The notes: generated by a model not told the origin, from the letters alone. A stretch of DNA of 43,811 nucleotides from Myxococcales bacterium (GCA_003151595.1 PLXW01000022.1:219804-263614), one strand, 5' to 3'. Counted from the stretch's first letter, positions 8,058 through 16,690 are shown. Translations and numbers: made by a program.

Positions 8058-9113
8058 ATGCGGCGCGTGCTTCTCCTCCTCGCTCTCCTCCTCGCCTTTC
8101 TCTGCGAAGGCGCTTGCCGCCCGCGATCCGAGTCGACGCCCGTTCACGTCGCGGCGCCGGTCGTCGCCCCCGTCGCGCTGCCGAGCGCGCCCTCGTCGTC
8201 GCTTGATGCGGGACACGCGACCGCGCACGGAGGATGCGTTCGAGTCGGACGTCTCGCCGATTGGCGGTACAGCCCGAGCGTCAGCGCGCTCGACGGCGGT
8301 CGGGTGCTCGTCGCCGGCGGAAGGCACCACGACGGCGTGGACTTCCTCCGGTCGGCCGAGATCTGGGACCCGACGTCGGCCACGTTCCGATCGGCGGCGT
8401 CGCTTCACGATGAACGCGCGATGCACGCCGCGGTCACGCTCCGCGACGGCCGCGTGCTCGTCGCAGGGGGATTGGCGACGCGCGTCGAGCTCTACGACCC
8501 GAAGCGGAGCTCGTGGGCGATCGTGGGCGCGCTGCGAACGCCCGTCGTGACCCCATTCGCAGGGCTCCTCTCGGACGGCAGGGTGCTCCTCGCGGGCGGG
8601 GACCTTCAATGGAAGGGCGCCTTCTCGAGTGAGACGAATCTGTTCGATCCGTCGCAATCCAAGCTCGTGCGAGGCCCGGACCTCGCGCCGGACGAAGGGG
8701 GCAGCGAGCCCGGAGTCGCGATCACGCTCGATGGGAAACTCTTGCTCGTTCCGGGCGCGTCCACCGGCGAAGCGAAGGATCTCGCGGGGTGGCTCTTCGA
8801 TCCGAGCGTCGGCGCGTATTCGAAGTGGACCGGAAAGGACGCTCGCCTCGCCGCCATCCGCGCTCTCGACACCGCGCCGCAAGGTCCTTGGACGCTGATC
8901 AGCGCCGGCGACGGCACGGCGCTTCACCCGGCCATCGCCGTCTCCGACGACTCGGTACGGCGCTACGACGCAGCGGCGGGAGAATGGATCGCGACGGCGC
9001 GATTCCTCGACAAGCACGAGGCGGGCGGCGCCGTAGCGATCGACGAGCACACGGTCTTCGTCGTTGGAGGGTTGGAAGAGGTCGAGGCCACCGCCGAGCG
9101 CTGCACCTTCTGA
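8058..9113 (+). CDS. Kelch-repeat secreted lipoprotein
   Basis: A 351-residue protein. The N terminus MRRVLLLLALLLAFLCEGAC is a strong hydrophobic signal with Cys20 as a possible lipidation site. After an Ala/Pro/Ser linker come about five Kelch-like blades marked by GGRVLVAGGR, DGRVLVAGGL, DGRVLLAGGD, DGKLLLVPGA and HTVFVVGGL, each followed by a Leu/Ala-x-x-E-x-x-D-P segment. Such beta-propellers usually bind proteins or glycans at the cell surface. The open frame extends upstream through the IS91 fragment, so the original 5' region may have been replaced by IS sequence; the ATG at 8058 starts the signal peptide. A truncated dispersed repeat starts 1 nt after the stop. Confidence 0.8.
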   Translation: MRRVLLLLALLLAFLCEGACRPRSESTPVHVAAPVVAPVALPSAPSSSLDAGHATAHGGCVRVGRLADWRYSPSVSALDGGRVLVAGGRHHDGVDFLRSAEIWDPTSATFRSAASLHDERAMHAAVTLRDGRVLVAGGLATRVELYDPKRSSWAIVGALRTPVVTPFAGLLSDGRVLLAGGDLQWKGAFSSETNLFDPSQSKLVRGPDLAPDEGGSEPGVAITLDGKLLLVPGASTGEAKDLAGWLFDPSVGAYSKWTGKDARLAAIRALDTAPQGPWTLISAGDGTALHPAIAVSDDSVRRYDAAAGEWIATARFLDKHEAGGAVAIDEHTVFVVGGLEEVEATAERCTF

Positions 9114-9114
9114 C

Positions 9115-9135
9115 CAAATCGGACCGCGTTCCAGC
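9115..9135 (+). repeat. Truncated copy E of the dispersed repeat
   Basis: Twenty-one bases matching the first 21 bases of copies A and C with one or two changes (CAAATCGGACCGCG then TTCCAGC). Similarity stops after 9135. It lies directly after the Kelch gene TGA and has the same orientation as the other copies. Confidence 0.6.
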
Positions 9136-9164
9136 CCGGTCGCTCACGGCGCGTCCTCTGCGTG

Positions 9165-9314
9165 GAGAGTGCCGTCTTCCACGAGGAGAGAGCTCTCTTC
9201 GACGAGAAGAGTGCGGTCTCTCGCCACCAGAAGACTGGTCTCTTCCACGCGGAGAGTGCGCTCTTCCACGCGGAGACACGACTCTTCGCGCGAAAGACCG
9301 GACTCTCCTCTAGC
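9165..9314. repeat. Degenerate 21-bp tandem array, seven units
   Basis: Units start at 9165, 9186, 9207, 9231, 9252, 9273 and 9294, with one extra codon before the fourth. The pattern is roughly GAG-AGT-GCG-CTC-TTC-CAC-GCG. Because the unit is 21 bp, three frames are open and repetitive; on the minus strand one reads as heptads like LLVEESS and LRVEERT. Many units can pair CTCTTC with GAAGAG, giving short hairpins. It sits between the convergent Kelch and PIN toxin genes; no start or clear gene is assigned. Confidence 0.75.
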
Positions 9315-9337
9315 AACACGTTCTCGCCGCCGACGAT

Positions 9338-9742
9338 TTACGGCGATTCGATCGCGCAGAGGCCCCCCGCCTTGCGTCCGATCTCGAGGTCGAGCGTGAC
9401 GAGGGGAAGCCCGCGCGAGACGGCGACCCACACGTATGCGGCGTCCGCCGCGCGGAGGCGTGTCTTGGCAGCGACCGCGGAGATCGCTCGCGCCGCGCGC
9501 GGTCCGATCGTGATGAGCTTGCGCGCGGCGAGATCGCGCTCGAGATAACGTCGGGCGCTCGCCGGTGAGGCTTGCCCTCGGACGAGCGCCGAGGTGACTT
9601 CGAAGTCGAAGATCGCGGGTACGACGACGTCATCGGCGCCCGTGAGCAGCGCAGCGAGACGATTGCGCGCCGCCGCGTGCGACGGTTCCGAAGGCCGAAC
9701 GGCCGCGACGGCGACCGAGGCGTCGAGCACGTAGGTCGTCAC
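9338..9742 (-). CDS. vapC: PIN-domain toxin (VapC-like ribonuclease)
   Basis: A 134-residue PIN-domain protein with the expected acidic residues: Asp7 in VLDASV, Glu48 in FDFEVTSAL, Asp100 in LRAADAAYVWVA and Asp118 in PLVTLDLE. VapC toxins are Mg-dependent RNases that inhibit translation. Length is normal for the family. The GTG start overlaps the antitoxin stop by 4 nt (GTGA), the usual translational coupling of such modules. All active-site positions are intact, so it may be functional. Confidence 0.9.
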   Translation of the reverse strand: MTTYVLDASVAVAAVRPSEPSHAAARNRLAALLTGADDVVVPAIFDFEVTSALVRGQASPASARRYLERDLAARKLITIGPRAARAISAVAAKTRLRAADAAYVWVAVSRGLPLVTLDLEIGRKAGGLCAIESP

Positions 9743-10020
9743 CGTCGCCCTTCGAGCAAGTCGGCGACGGCCGAGAAGCTCTCGTCGCCCGCCATCTCGC
9801 GCGCGAGCTCGTCGAGACGAGATTCAGCCTCTTCGCGTGTCATGGAGGGTCGCCGACGTCTGCCGCGAGCCACGCCGATCGGAACCACAGCCGCCGCGGG
9901 CTTGCCGTGTCGCAGGATGATGATCTTCTTCCCGCGATGCTCGGCCTGGTCGACCACCTCCGACAGGTGCGCCTTCACGTCCGCGAACGATCGCTTTTCC
10001 ACGTGACCAATATGACCCAT
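9739..10020 (-). CDS. Phd/YefM-type antitoxin
   Basis: A 93-residue protein. Residues 7-45 (VEKRSFADVKAHLSEVVDQAEHRGKKIIILRHGKPAAAVVPI) match the Phd/YefM fold that binds operator DNA; the C-terminal half is charged (SMTREEAESRLDELAREMAGDE) as expected for the toxin-binding tail. It is the first gene of the module and probably autoregulates it. ATG at 10020 is chosen; a GTG a few codons later (VEKRS) is an alternative. The divergent GST gene begins 86 nt away. Confidence 0.88.
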   Translation of the reverse strand: MGHIGHVEKRSFADVKAHLSEVVDQAEHRGKKIIILRHGKPAAAVVPIGVARGRRRRPSMTREEAESRLDELAREMAGDESFSAVADLLEGRR

Positions 10021-10105
10021 GCGCGCATTCCGCGCCAGAGCCACCCCGCCATCGCGAGCGCCCGCACGCTTGAAGCGCGCCGCGCGGGCCCGTAGCTTCC
10101 GTCGC

Positions 10106-10723
10106 ATGAGCATGAGCCGACCGACGCTGATCTACTTCGACGCCCCCGTGAGCCGCGGCGAGGAGTGCCGCCTGGCGCTCCACATCGCGGGGGTCGACTT
10201 CGAGGACGTCCGCATCAAAGGGGACGACTGGCCCGGGCTCAAACCGAGCACGCCGTTCGGGAGCATGCCGGTGCTCGAGATGCCCGGGCACGCGCCGCTC
10301 GCGCAGTCGAATGCGATCCTCGTCCTCATCGGACGCCAGTACGGGCTGCATCCGAAGGACGACTTTCAGGCCGCGCGCCACGAAGCGATGATGTCCCACG
10401 TCGAGGACCTCCGCGCGGCGGTCTCGCCGACGTTGCGAATGAAGGACGCCGAAGAGAAGAAGAGCGCGCGCGAGACGCTCGCCGCATCGTACCTGCCGAC
10501 GTGGGCCGAGCAGACCGAGAAGCAGATCGGGCACGGCGCGTTCTTCGCGGGAGGGAAGCTCAACGTCGTCGACCTGAAGCTGTACGTCGTCGTCCGCTGG
10601 TTCTTGGGGGGGAAGCTCGATCACATCCCGACGACGATCTTCGCGAAGTACCCGAAGCTCCTCGGCGTGCACGACGCCGTCCGCGACGACGCGCGCGTGA
10701 AGGCCTGGTACGCGAAGCACTAG
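10106..10723 (+). CDS. Glutathione S-transferase
   Basis: A 205-residue GST. The N-terminal thioredoxin-like domain (residues 1-80) has TLIYFDAPVSRGEECRLAL, the cis-Pro segment GSMPVLEMPGH and the glutathione-binding LAQSNAILVLIGRQYGL, where Gln-Ser contacts the gamma-glutamyl moiety. The C-terminal all-helical domain (90-205) includes LNVVDLKLYVVVRWF with the conserved N-capping Asp. The overall pattern is sigma/prostaglandin-D-synthase-like. Substrate is not evident. ATG at 10106; a second ATG two codons later is possible. Confidence 0.9.
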   Translation: MSMSRPTLIYFDAPVSRGEECRLALHIAGVDFEDVRIKGDDWPGLKPSTPFGSMPVLEMPGHAPLAQSNAILVLIGRQYGLHPKDDFQAARHEAMMSHVEDLRAAVSPTLRMKDAEEKKSARETLAASYLPTWAEQTEKQIGHGAFFAGGKLNVVDLKLYVVVRWFLGGKLDHIPTTIFAKYPKLLGVHDAVRDDARVKAWYAKH

Positions 10724-10765
10724 CAGGGCACCCGGTTCTGACGCGCACTCCGCGCGAGGCGAAGG

Positions 10766-12028
10766 TCACCCGAGCGGGAACGGCACGACGACTCCCTTGG
10801 CGTCGCCGACGAAGCTCGTCGTTCCCCGAATGCACGTGCTCACGTCGATCCCGTCGCACCCGGGGACCGTGAAGTCGATCGCCCGCACGATGTACGAGTG
10901 ACCCGTCGTCGGCTTGAACACCCACGGACTCCCGGTCGACGGGCAGCCGTTCACGGCGGTCCACTGCGTGTCGAGCGTCCCCTCGTCGACCCACCCACTC
11001 CCCGCGGTCACGTCGTCGACCCACATCTCGAGCGGGCGCTGCTGGCTGATGCAGTTGGTGACGTCGAGCTCCTTCACGCCCGGCGGGGGCTTCGTTCCGC
11101 TACCGCTCGGGGGGGGCAGCGTCTTCTGATACCAATTCAGGCCGACGCCCCAGGTCTGATCCCCCTTGACCAGGTAGTCACCCGCCGACTTATTCCACAG
11201 CGCGAACGTCGAGTTGTCCAGGTTCTGCCCCGGCGTTCCGTTGCCGACCACGTACCACTCGTAGACGGGCGTGTCCGACAGGACGAGATCGACGCCGAAG
11301 CTCTGCGTGCCATGCGCGAGCCACCCCGCGCCCCACACGCGAATCGCGATCGCTTCCCCCTTCATCAGCGGCCACGTCGAGCCGTCGCCTTGTCGTTCGC
11401 CCTTCGCGTTGTTTCCGGTGGACGGACCGAGGCCGAGGCTCACGCCCCACGTGCGGCTCTGCGTCTGGAGAAAATCGTTGCCGACGCTCAGCGGCGCGGC
11501 GAGGTCGTTCGTGAACGCCAGCCCTGACCACTCGATGGTCGCCGCCGGCGCACTCTGCGGGAAGGCGCTCGGGTCGGGGCGAACGGTGCACTGCTCCTTG
11601 GTGGCCGTGCTCATGCCGGTGCTCGAGGAGACGGCGACGATCAGGTAGCACTGCGCGCTCACGCCGTGATCGCTGTCCGGCCACGTGAACGTCGCGCCTG
11701 CCTTGTTCGGCTCGACGTGGAGCTGCTGCCAGTTCCAGCTCGCGTCGCGGCGATAGACGACGAACTGGTCGGCGGTCGCGTCGGGTGACACCCACTTCAC
11801 GAGCACCGACATCGCCGACGGCGTGAACGAATACGTCGGCGGCGCCGACGGCGGCGAGGGGAGCCCCTTGGTCGGCGGCGTGACGGGCGGAGGCCTCACG
11901 TTGAGCGCGTCGCTCTCCGACGCGGCGTCCTCCGTCGACGCCACGCATCCGGCGGCGAGGAGGCCGGTGCTCACGGGAACGGGGACGAGGGCGAGAGCGA
12001 GCAGCGATCGATGGACGACGGGGTGCAT
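10766..12028 (-). CDS. Secreted lipoprotein with fibronectin-like domain
   Basis: A 420-residue protein with a good lipoprotein signal ending LLAAGC and a Pro/Thr-rich linker (VRPPPVTPPTKGLPSPPSAPP). Residues about 65-145 look like a fibronectin type III fold (SVLVKWVSPDATADQFVVYRRD through QCYLIVAVSS). The remainder carries two related segments (TWGVSLGLGPSTGN and TWGVGLNWYQKTLP) and several Cys residues. No enzyme motif is seen. ATG at 12028 follows a purine-rich GGAGAAC. Confidence 0.75.
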   Translation of the reverse strand: MHPVVHRSLLALALVPVPVSTGLLAAGCVASTEDAASESDALNVRPPPVTPPTKGLPSPPSAPPTYSFTPSAMSVLVKWVSPDATADQFVVYRRDASWNWQQLHVEPNKAGATFTWPDSDHGVSAQCYLIVAVSSSTGMSTATKEQCTVRPDPSAFPQSAPAATIEWSGLAFTNDLAAPLSVGNDFLQTQSRTWGVSLGLGPSTGNNAKGERQGDGSTWPLMKGEAIAIRVWGAGWLAHGTQSFGVDLVLSDTPVYEWYVVGNGTPGQNLDNSTFALWNKSAGDYLVKGDQTWGVGLNWYQKTLPPPSGSGTKPPPGVKELDVTNCISQQRPLEMWVDDVTAGSGWVDEGTLDTQWTAVNGCPSTGSPWVFKPTTGHSYIVRAIDFTVPGCDGIDVSTCIRGTTSFVGDAKGVVVPFPLG

Positions 12029-12664
12029 GGTGGTTCTCCGGAGGCGCGCGGGGTGCGCGCTGGTCCCGGCCACTTCGCAAGAGACGCGCCATGCTGAGTG
12101 CAGCGCGTTTCGCGGGATTTGCGGGGAAGCCGCCGATGGAAAGGTGGGGTGTGGCGTTGCATGCGACGCGCACGGAGTGAACCCGGCCTACCCCAACGCG
12201 CTCTTCAACAGCGCCACCAACTCCCCCCACGCCTCCCCGCGTTCGTCGGATCCCCGCGCGTGGGGGAAGGCGGTCGTCCCCGCGAAGAGCGTGACTACAC
12301 GGTCGACAGTGCTCGCTCCGTTCGAGGTGAGCCTGTCGATGGTCTGGCACGACACGACGCCAGTACGGGTACGAGTCGCGCTCTGAGCGCACCAAGATGA
12401 GGACCTCAAATCGGCCCGCGTTCCAGCGAGAGCGTACCGCGCGAACGACGATCGCATAACGTCGTTTCCGTCTACCCGGCTTCGCGTGGCGCGCCCCCTT
12501 GCACTACCTTCCCGCCCGACGAGCGTACAAGGAACGGCCTTCGCCGAGGAGGATCGCGAGCGCGAGGCGAGCCCTCGGCGAGCGGCGAAGATCACGGCGG
12601 GCGATTGACACCTGTCACTGCGAATTCCATTGCCCGCGCGCGCGCTCGCCACAATAAATGCCGC
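12029..12664. other. Intergenic stretch with a possible gene remnant and repeat copy B
   Basis: No intact gene is seen. On the minus strand 12188-12330 reads as a protein-like tail (TVDRVVTLFAGTTAF, HARGSDERGEAWGELVALLKSALG) ending in TAG at 12188; it is open towards the repeat copy at 12407-12515 but has no recognisable start or family. It may be the 3' end of a gene lost when the repeat entered. From 12516 to the peptidase start is a spacer with a perfect TTGACA at 12605 but no convincing -10. Confidence 0.35.
12407..12515 (+). repeat. Dispersed ~109-bp repeat, copy B
   Basis: Identical to copy A across 109 bp, including the 7-bp inverted repeat. It ends 149 nt before the S9 peptidase start. 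No IS91 coding sequence is adjacent, showing the repeat can exist without it. Confidence 0.92.
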
Positions 12665-14797
12665 ATGCGAAGCCTCTCCCCGCGTGCCCCGCTCATCCTG
12701 ATTTCGCTCGTGGCCGCCGGCGTGCTCGCGTGCGGAAGCTCGCAGGCTCCCGCGCCACAGAGTCCTGCTCCGGCCCCCGCGCCGAGCGTCGCGCCGTCCG
12801 TGCCGGTCGCGCAAGCGAAGCCCGCGCCCGCCGCCCCCGCGACCGACGCGAGCCTCATCCCGCGCGAGATCCTCTTCGGCAACCCGGAGCGGGCCGCGCC
12901 GCAGATCAGCCCCGACGGAAAGTGGATCGCCTACCTCGCGCCGGTGGACGGCGTGCTCAACGTCGTCGTCGCGCCGCTGTCCGATCCGAGCAAGGCGACC
13001 CCCGCCACCCACGACACGTCGCGCCCGATCGACCAGTACATGTGGACGCGCGAGCCGAACGTCCTCATCTACTCGCAGGACACGAAGGGGGACGAGAACT
13101 TCCACGTCTACGCCGTGTCCGTGCCGGGCGGCGCCCCGAAGGACCTCACCCCCTACGCGAACACGCGCGCCGAGCCCCGCGACACATCGCCGAAGCATCC
13201 CGACGAGGTCGTGCTCGCGATGAACGATCGCGACCCGAAGTACCACGACTTCTACCGCGTGAGCCTGAAGACGGGCGCGCGCACGCTTCTCGCGAGGAAC
13301 GACGGCTACCGCGGCTTCGTCCTCGACGACGACTTCAAGGTCCGCCTGGCGGTGAAGTCGAACCCCGACGGCGGCAAGACATACTTCGCTCCGGGCGCGA
13401 AGAAGGAATTCGACGCGCCGTACATGACGGTGGCGTTCGAGGACATGCACTCGGTCGGAATGTCCGGCTTCGACGACAAGGGGAAGACGATCTACATGGT
13501 CGACGGGCGCGGGCGCGATACCGCAGCGCTCGTCGCGATGGACGCCGCGACCAAGAAGGTCACGGTGCTCGCCGAGGACGCGAAGAGCGACGTGTCGATC
13601 GGCCTCGCGGACCCGAAGACGCACAGGCCGCTCCTCGGGACGACCACGTACGACCGCAAGCGGTTCGTCGTCCTCGACAAGAGCTGGCAGGCGGACCTCG
13701 ATTACCTGAAGACCGTCGTCCCCGGCGCCGACTTCAGCCTCGACACGTGCAGCGACGACATGAAGCGCTGCATCGCGGCGTTCACCGTGTCCGACGGTCC
13801 GACGCGCTACTACGCGTACGATCGCGCGAAGCACAAAGCCGACTTCCTCTTCTCCGACAAGCCGAAGCTCGAGGGGCTCCCGCTGGCGAAGATGCTCCCC
13901 GTCACGATCCCCTCGCGCGACGGCCTCTCGCTCGTCTCGTACCTCACGCTCCCCGCCGGCTCCGACGCCGACGGCGACGGCAAGCCGGACCACGCGCTCC
14001 CGATGGTGCTCTTTGTCCACGGCGGGCCGTGGGCGCGCGACGAATGGGGATACGACGCCGATCACCAGTGGCTCGCCAACCGCGGCTACGCGGTGCTGAG
14101 CGTGAACTACCGGGGCTCGACCGGCTTCGGAAAGAAGTTCGTGAACGCGGCGAACCTCGAGTGGGCGGGGAAGATGCACGACGATCTGATCGACGCCGTC
14201 GCGTGGGCGACCAAGTCGGGCATCGCCGACGAGAAGAAGGTCGCGATCTACGGCGGCAGCTATGGCGGCTACGCCACGCTCGTGGGGCTCACGTTCACGC
14301 CGGCCACATTCGCGTGTGGCGTGGAGGTCTGCGGCCCGTCGAACCTCGAGACCCTCTTGCAGACCATCCCTCCGTATTGGGCGTCCGAGAAAGAGATGTG
14401 GGCGAGGCGCGTCGGCGACTCGCGCACCTACGATGGCAAGAAGCTGCTCGAAGCGCGGTCGCCGCTCACGCGCGCCGGCGCGATCACGAAGCCGCTCCTC
14501 ATCGGCCAGGGGGCGAACGATCCGCGCGTGAAGCAGGCGGAGAGCGATCAGATCGTGAAGAGCATGCAGGCCAAGGGGATCCCCATCTCGTACATCTTGT
14601 TCTCCGACGAGGGGCACGGGTTCGAGCGACCGGAGAACGGCAAGGCGTTCCGGGCGGTGCAAGAGACCTTCCTCGCGCAGTGCCTCGGCGGCAAATACCA
14701 ACCCGTCGGCGACGACTTCAAAGGCTCGACGATCGCGGTCCCGGCGGGAGCCGAGCAGGTGTACGGGCTCGAAGACGCGCTAAAGCAGCCCCGCTAG
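12665..14797 (+). CDS. S9-family prolyl oligopeptidase-like lipoprotein
   Basis: A 710-residue exported serine peptidase. A lipoprotein signal ends VLACGSS, followed by an Ala/Pro linker. Residues about 60-440 form a beta-propeller (QISPDGKWIAYLAP, repeated WTR/ Y-S-D-T segments); 450-700 are the alpha/beta-hydrolase domain. The catalytic triad is Ser532 in GGSYGGY, Asp619 in GANDPRV and His651 in EGHGF. HGGPWARDEWGYD marks the oxyanion region. The arrangement fits the S9C acylaminoacyl/dipeptidyl peptidase group, which cleaves short peptides. ATG at 12665 starts the signal; a TTG at 12605 in the same frame is less likely. GC content and codon use match the neighbours. Confidence 0.93.
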   Translation: MRSLSPRAPLILISLVAAGVLACGSSQAPAPQSPAPAPAPSVAPSVPVAQAKPAPAAPATDASLIPREILFGNPERAAPQISPDGKWIAYLAPVDGVLNVVVAPLSDPSKATPATHDTSRPIDQYMWTREPNVLIYSQDTKGDENFHVYAVSVPGGAPKDLTPYANTRAEPRDTSPKHPDEVVLAMNDRDPKYHDFYRVSLKTGARTLLARNDGYRGFVLDDDFKVRLAVKSNPDGGKTYFAPGAKKEFDAPYMTVAFEDMHSVGMSGFDDKGKTIYMVDGRGRDTAALVAMDAATKKVTVLAEDAKSDVSIGLADPKTHRPLLGTTTYDRKRFVVLDKSWQADLDYLKTVVPGADFSLDTCSDDMKRCIAAFTVSDGPTRYYAYDRAKHKADFLFSDKPKLEGLPLAKMLPVTIPSRDGLSLVSYLTLPAGSDADGDGKPDHALPMVLFVHGGPWARDEWGYDADHQWLANRGYAVLSVNYRGSTGFGKKFVNAANLEWAGKMHDDLIDAVAWATKSGIADEKKVAIYGGSYGGYATLVGLTFTPATFACGVEVCGPSNLETLLQTIPPYWASEKEMWARRVGDSRTYDGKKLLEARSPLTRAGAITKPLLIGQGANDPRVKQAESDQIVKSMQAKGIPISYILFSDEGHGFERPENGKAFRAVQETFLAQCLGGKYQPVGDDFKGSTIAVPAGAEQVYGLEDALKQPR

Positions 14798-14845
14798 AGG
14801 ATCGGCTGATCGCGGTGCTGCGGAAGCAGTCGCGCGGGTAGGGGC

Positions 14846-15223
14846 TTACGACGAGCGTTTCAGCTCGACGGCGATGACGCGAAGCTCTCTGGTCCCGATG
14901 TTGTGCACTCAGTGTGGCGTGAGAGGCGGTCCCCACAGCGCGCTGCCGTCCGTGGGTTTCGCCGCCAGGGTCCGCGAATCGAGGAGAACCTTCCCCTCCG
15001 CGTCATAGCGAACGAAGTCGCTCCAGCTGAGCACGTAGAGCGCCGCGGGCCACTCGTGCGCGTGCACGGCGGTCCGTTCGCCCGCTCCGACGTGCGTGTC
15101 GAGAACCCTGACGTGCTCGTTCTCCAGGAGCACGGCGTGATGCTCCGGGTCGGCGCTCATCGCGTCGAGTGAGTGACTCCCTCCCGCTCGTTCGTCCGTC
15201 TTGCTCATCATGCTTCGTCGCAT
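14846..15223 (-). pseudogene. Cupin-like protein gene interrupted by in-frame TGA
   Basis: The first 104 codons encode a small cupin-like protein (HHAVLLENEHVRVLDTHVGAGERTAVHAHEWPAALYVLS) ending GPPLTPH, then TGA at 14909-14911. After the stop the same frame continues with VHNIGTRELRVIAVELKRSS and a TAA at 14846, which is the typical last strand and tail of such cupins (the HxVENIG/LRVIAVELK pattern). The missing residue is a single codon, so one base change would restore the gene. Real start may be one of the ATGs at 15223, 15211, 15208 or 15160. Readthrough or sequencing error is possible. Confidence 0.8.
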
Positions 15224-15332
15224 TCTAGAACAGCGCCGTCGGGCGCAGACGCCGATCCGCGTGCACCTCGAGAGTCCCGGCGCTCAGCTACGACGACCGG
15301 GTGACATGCGGGGTCTCGTTCGCACGGGGGAC

Positions 15333-15439
15333 CAAATCGGCCCACGTTCCAGCGAGAGCGTACCGCGCGAGCAAAGATCGCATACCGTCGTTTCCGTCTA
15401 GCCGGCTTCGCGTGGCGCGCCCTTGCACTACCTTCCCGC
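15333..15439 (+). repeat. Dispersed ~109-bp repeat, copy C
   Basis: Matches copies A and B with about six substitutions and a 2-bp deletion near the 3' end. The stem of the internal inverted repeat is damaged. It ends 66 nt before the GTG of the membrane-protein gene. Confidence 0.9.
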
Positions 15440-15505
15440 TGATTCGCGGACGAGCGGCGAGGCGCGGAGCGGAGTAGAACGCGATCACTTCCGAGGAGCA
15501 TCGCT

Positions 15506-16273
15506 GTGACTTCGCCCGCTTCCGCCCCGCCGCCCTACGATCCCTATTTGCCACCGCTCAACGCCGATGGTGAGCGGCACGGTCGGCGTTCGAGCGCGCC
15601 AGCGATCGTCACGCTGCTCTACGGGGCCGCGATCATGGCCAACCTTTCGGCGCGCGCCGTGGTGGCCTACAGCGCGGACCCCGGCGTCCGGGTGATCACA
15701 GGGGCGGCGATTACGGCGAGCGGGACGGTGAGTACAGCACTCGCGCTGGTTTGGATCTACGTCGCATGGAACGGGATTCCCGAGACACATCGAGGAACCA
15801 TCTCTCCTCGACGAGCCGTGCTCTCGTTCTTCATTCCCGTCTACAACGCGTTCTGGGTCTTCGCCGTCAACGCGGCTCTCTGCGACACGATGAATGGCAT
15901 TCTGGAACGGACTGGCTCGTCGCGCCGCGCGCCGCGCCTCCTCGGAGGAATCGCTGGCGCGGCGTGGCTCGGATCGCTCGTGATTGCGAGCGCGTTCGTC
16001 AGCGCTGGCAGGACCGCGGGCTGGGCCTTCTACCTGCTCACGCTGCTCGCACCGGCCGTCACGGGTGGGCTTTGGTTCACGTACATGCTGCGGTGCGATC
16101 TCGCGCGCAGCGTCGTCGCCTCGTTGAGGGATCGGCCGAATGCGCTCGGGACCCCGCGACTATCGCAAATTCAACGCGAGTCCGGTCCGGGAGTGGGCAC
16201 GGCGATCGCGCTCTGGGGCCTTGTCGTGTTCGGGCTTGCGTGCTGGCAGTTTCTGACGCCGGTTCCACGCTGA
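15506..16273 (+). CDS. Polytopic membrane protein (DUF4328-like)
   Basis: A 255-residue protein with a Pro-rich N-terminal tail (PPPYDPYLPPL) and about five or six membrane helices beginning near residue 33. WIYVAWNGIPETHRGTISPRRAVLSFFIPVYNAFWVF resembles the signature of DUF4328-type membrane proteins (W..P..N...P.....S...A...FFIP..N...P). Function is unknown. The GTG start is supported by GAGGAG 8 nt upstream. Confidence 0.75.
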   Translation: MTSPASAPPPYDPYLPPLNADGERHGRRSSAPAIVTLLYGAAIMANLSARAVVAYSADPGVRVITGAAITASGTVSTALALVWIYVAWNGIPETHRGTISPRRAVLSFFIPVYNAFWVFAVNAALCDTMNGILERTGSSRRAPRLLGGIAGAAWLGSLVIASAFVSAGRTAGWAFYLLTLLAPAVTGGLWFTYMLRCDLARSVVASLRDRPNALGTPRLSQIQRESGPGVGTAIALWGLVVFGLACWQFLTPVPR

Positions 16274-16442
16274 GTCAGTTCAGCGCACTGCGCGCGGCCT
16301 TCGGCCGTGCTCGTGGGTTCCAGCGCGACCCGTGCGCGCGAGCGGGTCGCGTATGCCGAGCACGGGTCCAGCGGACCTCGGGACGACCCGAGAGAGAGGC
16401 CCGAACGGGCCGAGCGGTACTGCGCACGAGATGATCCTGTTC

Positions 16443-16690
16443 TCAGGTTCGCTAGGTCTGGACCGGCGAACACGATCGTCTGGACCTTGGACCAGTAGGT
16501 CTGGACCTCGGTACCGCTAGGTCTTGTGCGGAGTACCGGTGCTAGCGGTTCCAGGTTCGCTAGGTCTGGTACGGCGAACAAGATGCAGCGGACCCGCGAA
16601 CAAGATGGAGCGAACCTGGGTTAGCTAGGTCTGGTGCGCGGGTCCGGTGGTAGCGAACCTGGGGACGGTAGGTCTTGTAGGAAGGTCTAG
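16443..16690. repeat. Degenerate repeat field with CTAG-containing units
   Basis: Short words recur in both orientations: TTCGCTAGGTCTGG at about 16448 and 16556, GCTAGGTCT at 16516 and 16624, GCGAACCTGG (its reverse arm) at 16610 and 16653, and GCGAACAAGATG at 16574 and 16596. CTAG appears six times in about 240 bp, in a genome stretch where it is otherwise rare. No frame is convincingly coding. Confidence 0.7.

Noticed and set aside
9162..9548. Plus-strand heptad-repeat protein of 128 residues
   Set aside because: Only the first part is repetitive; the rest is the antisense of the PIN toxin gene, with no ribosome site.
12605..12640. Promoter with perfect TTGACA before the S9 peptidase
   Set aside because: No -10-like hexamer lies at 16-18 nt, so a promoter cannot be supported.
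12188..14701. Long minus-strand frame over the S9 peptidase
   Set aside because: It is the antisense shadow of a clearly conserved peptidase; only the last 143 nt, outside the peptidase gene, look protein-like.
16440..16690. CRISPR array
   Set aside because: Repeats are short, degenerate, irregularly spaced and in both orientations; no spacers of equal size and no cas genes.
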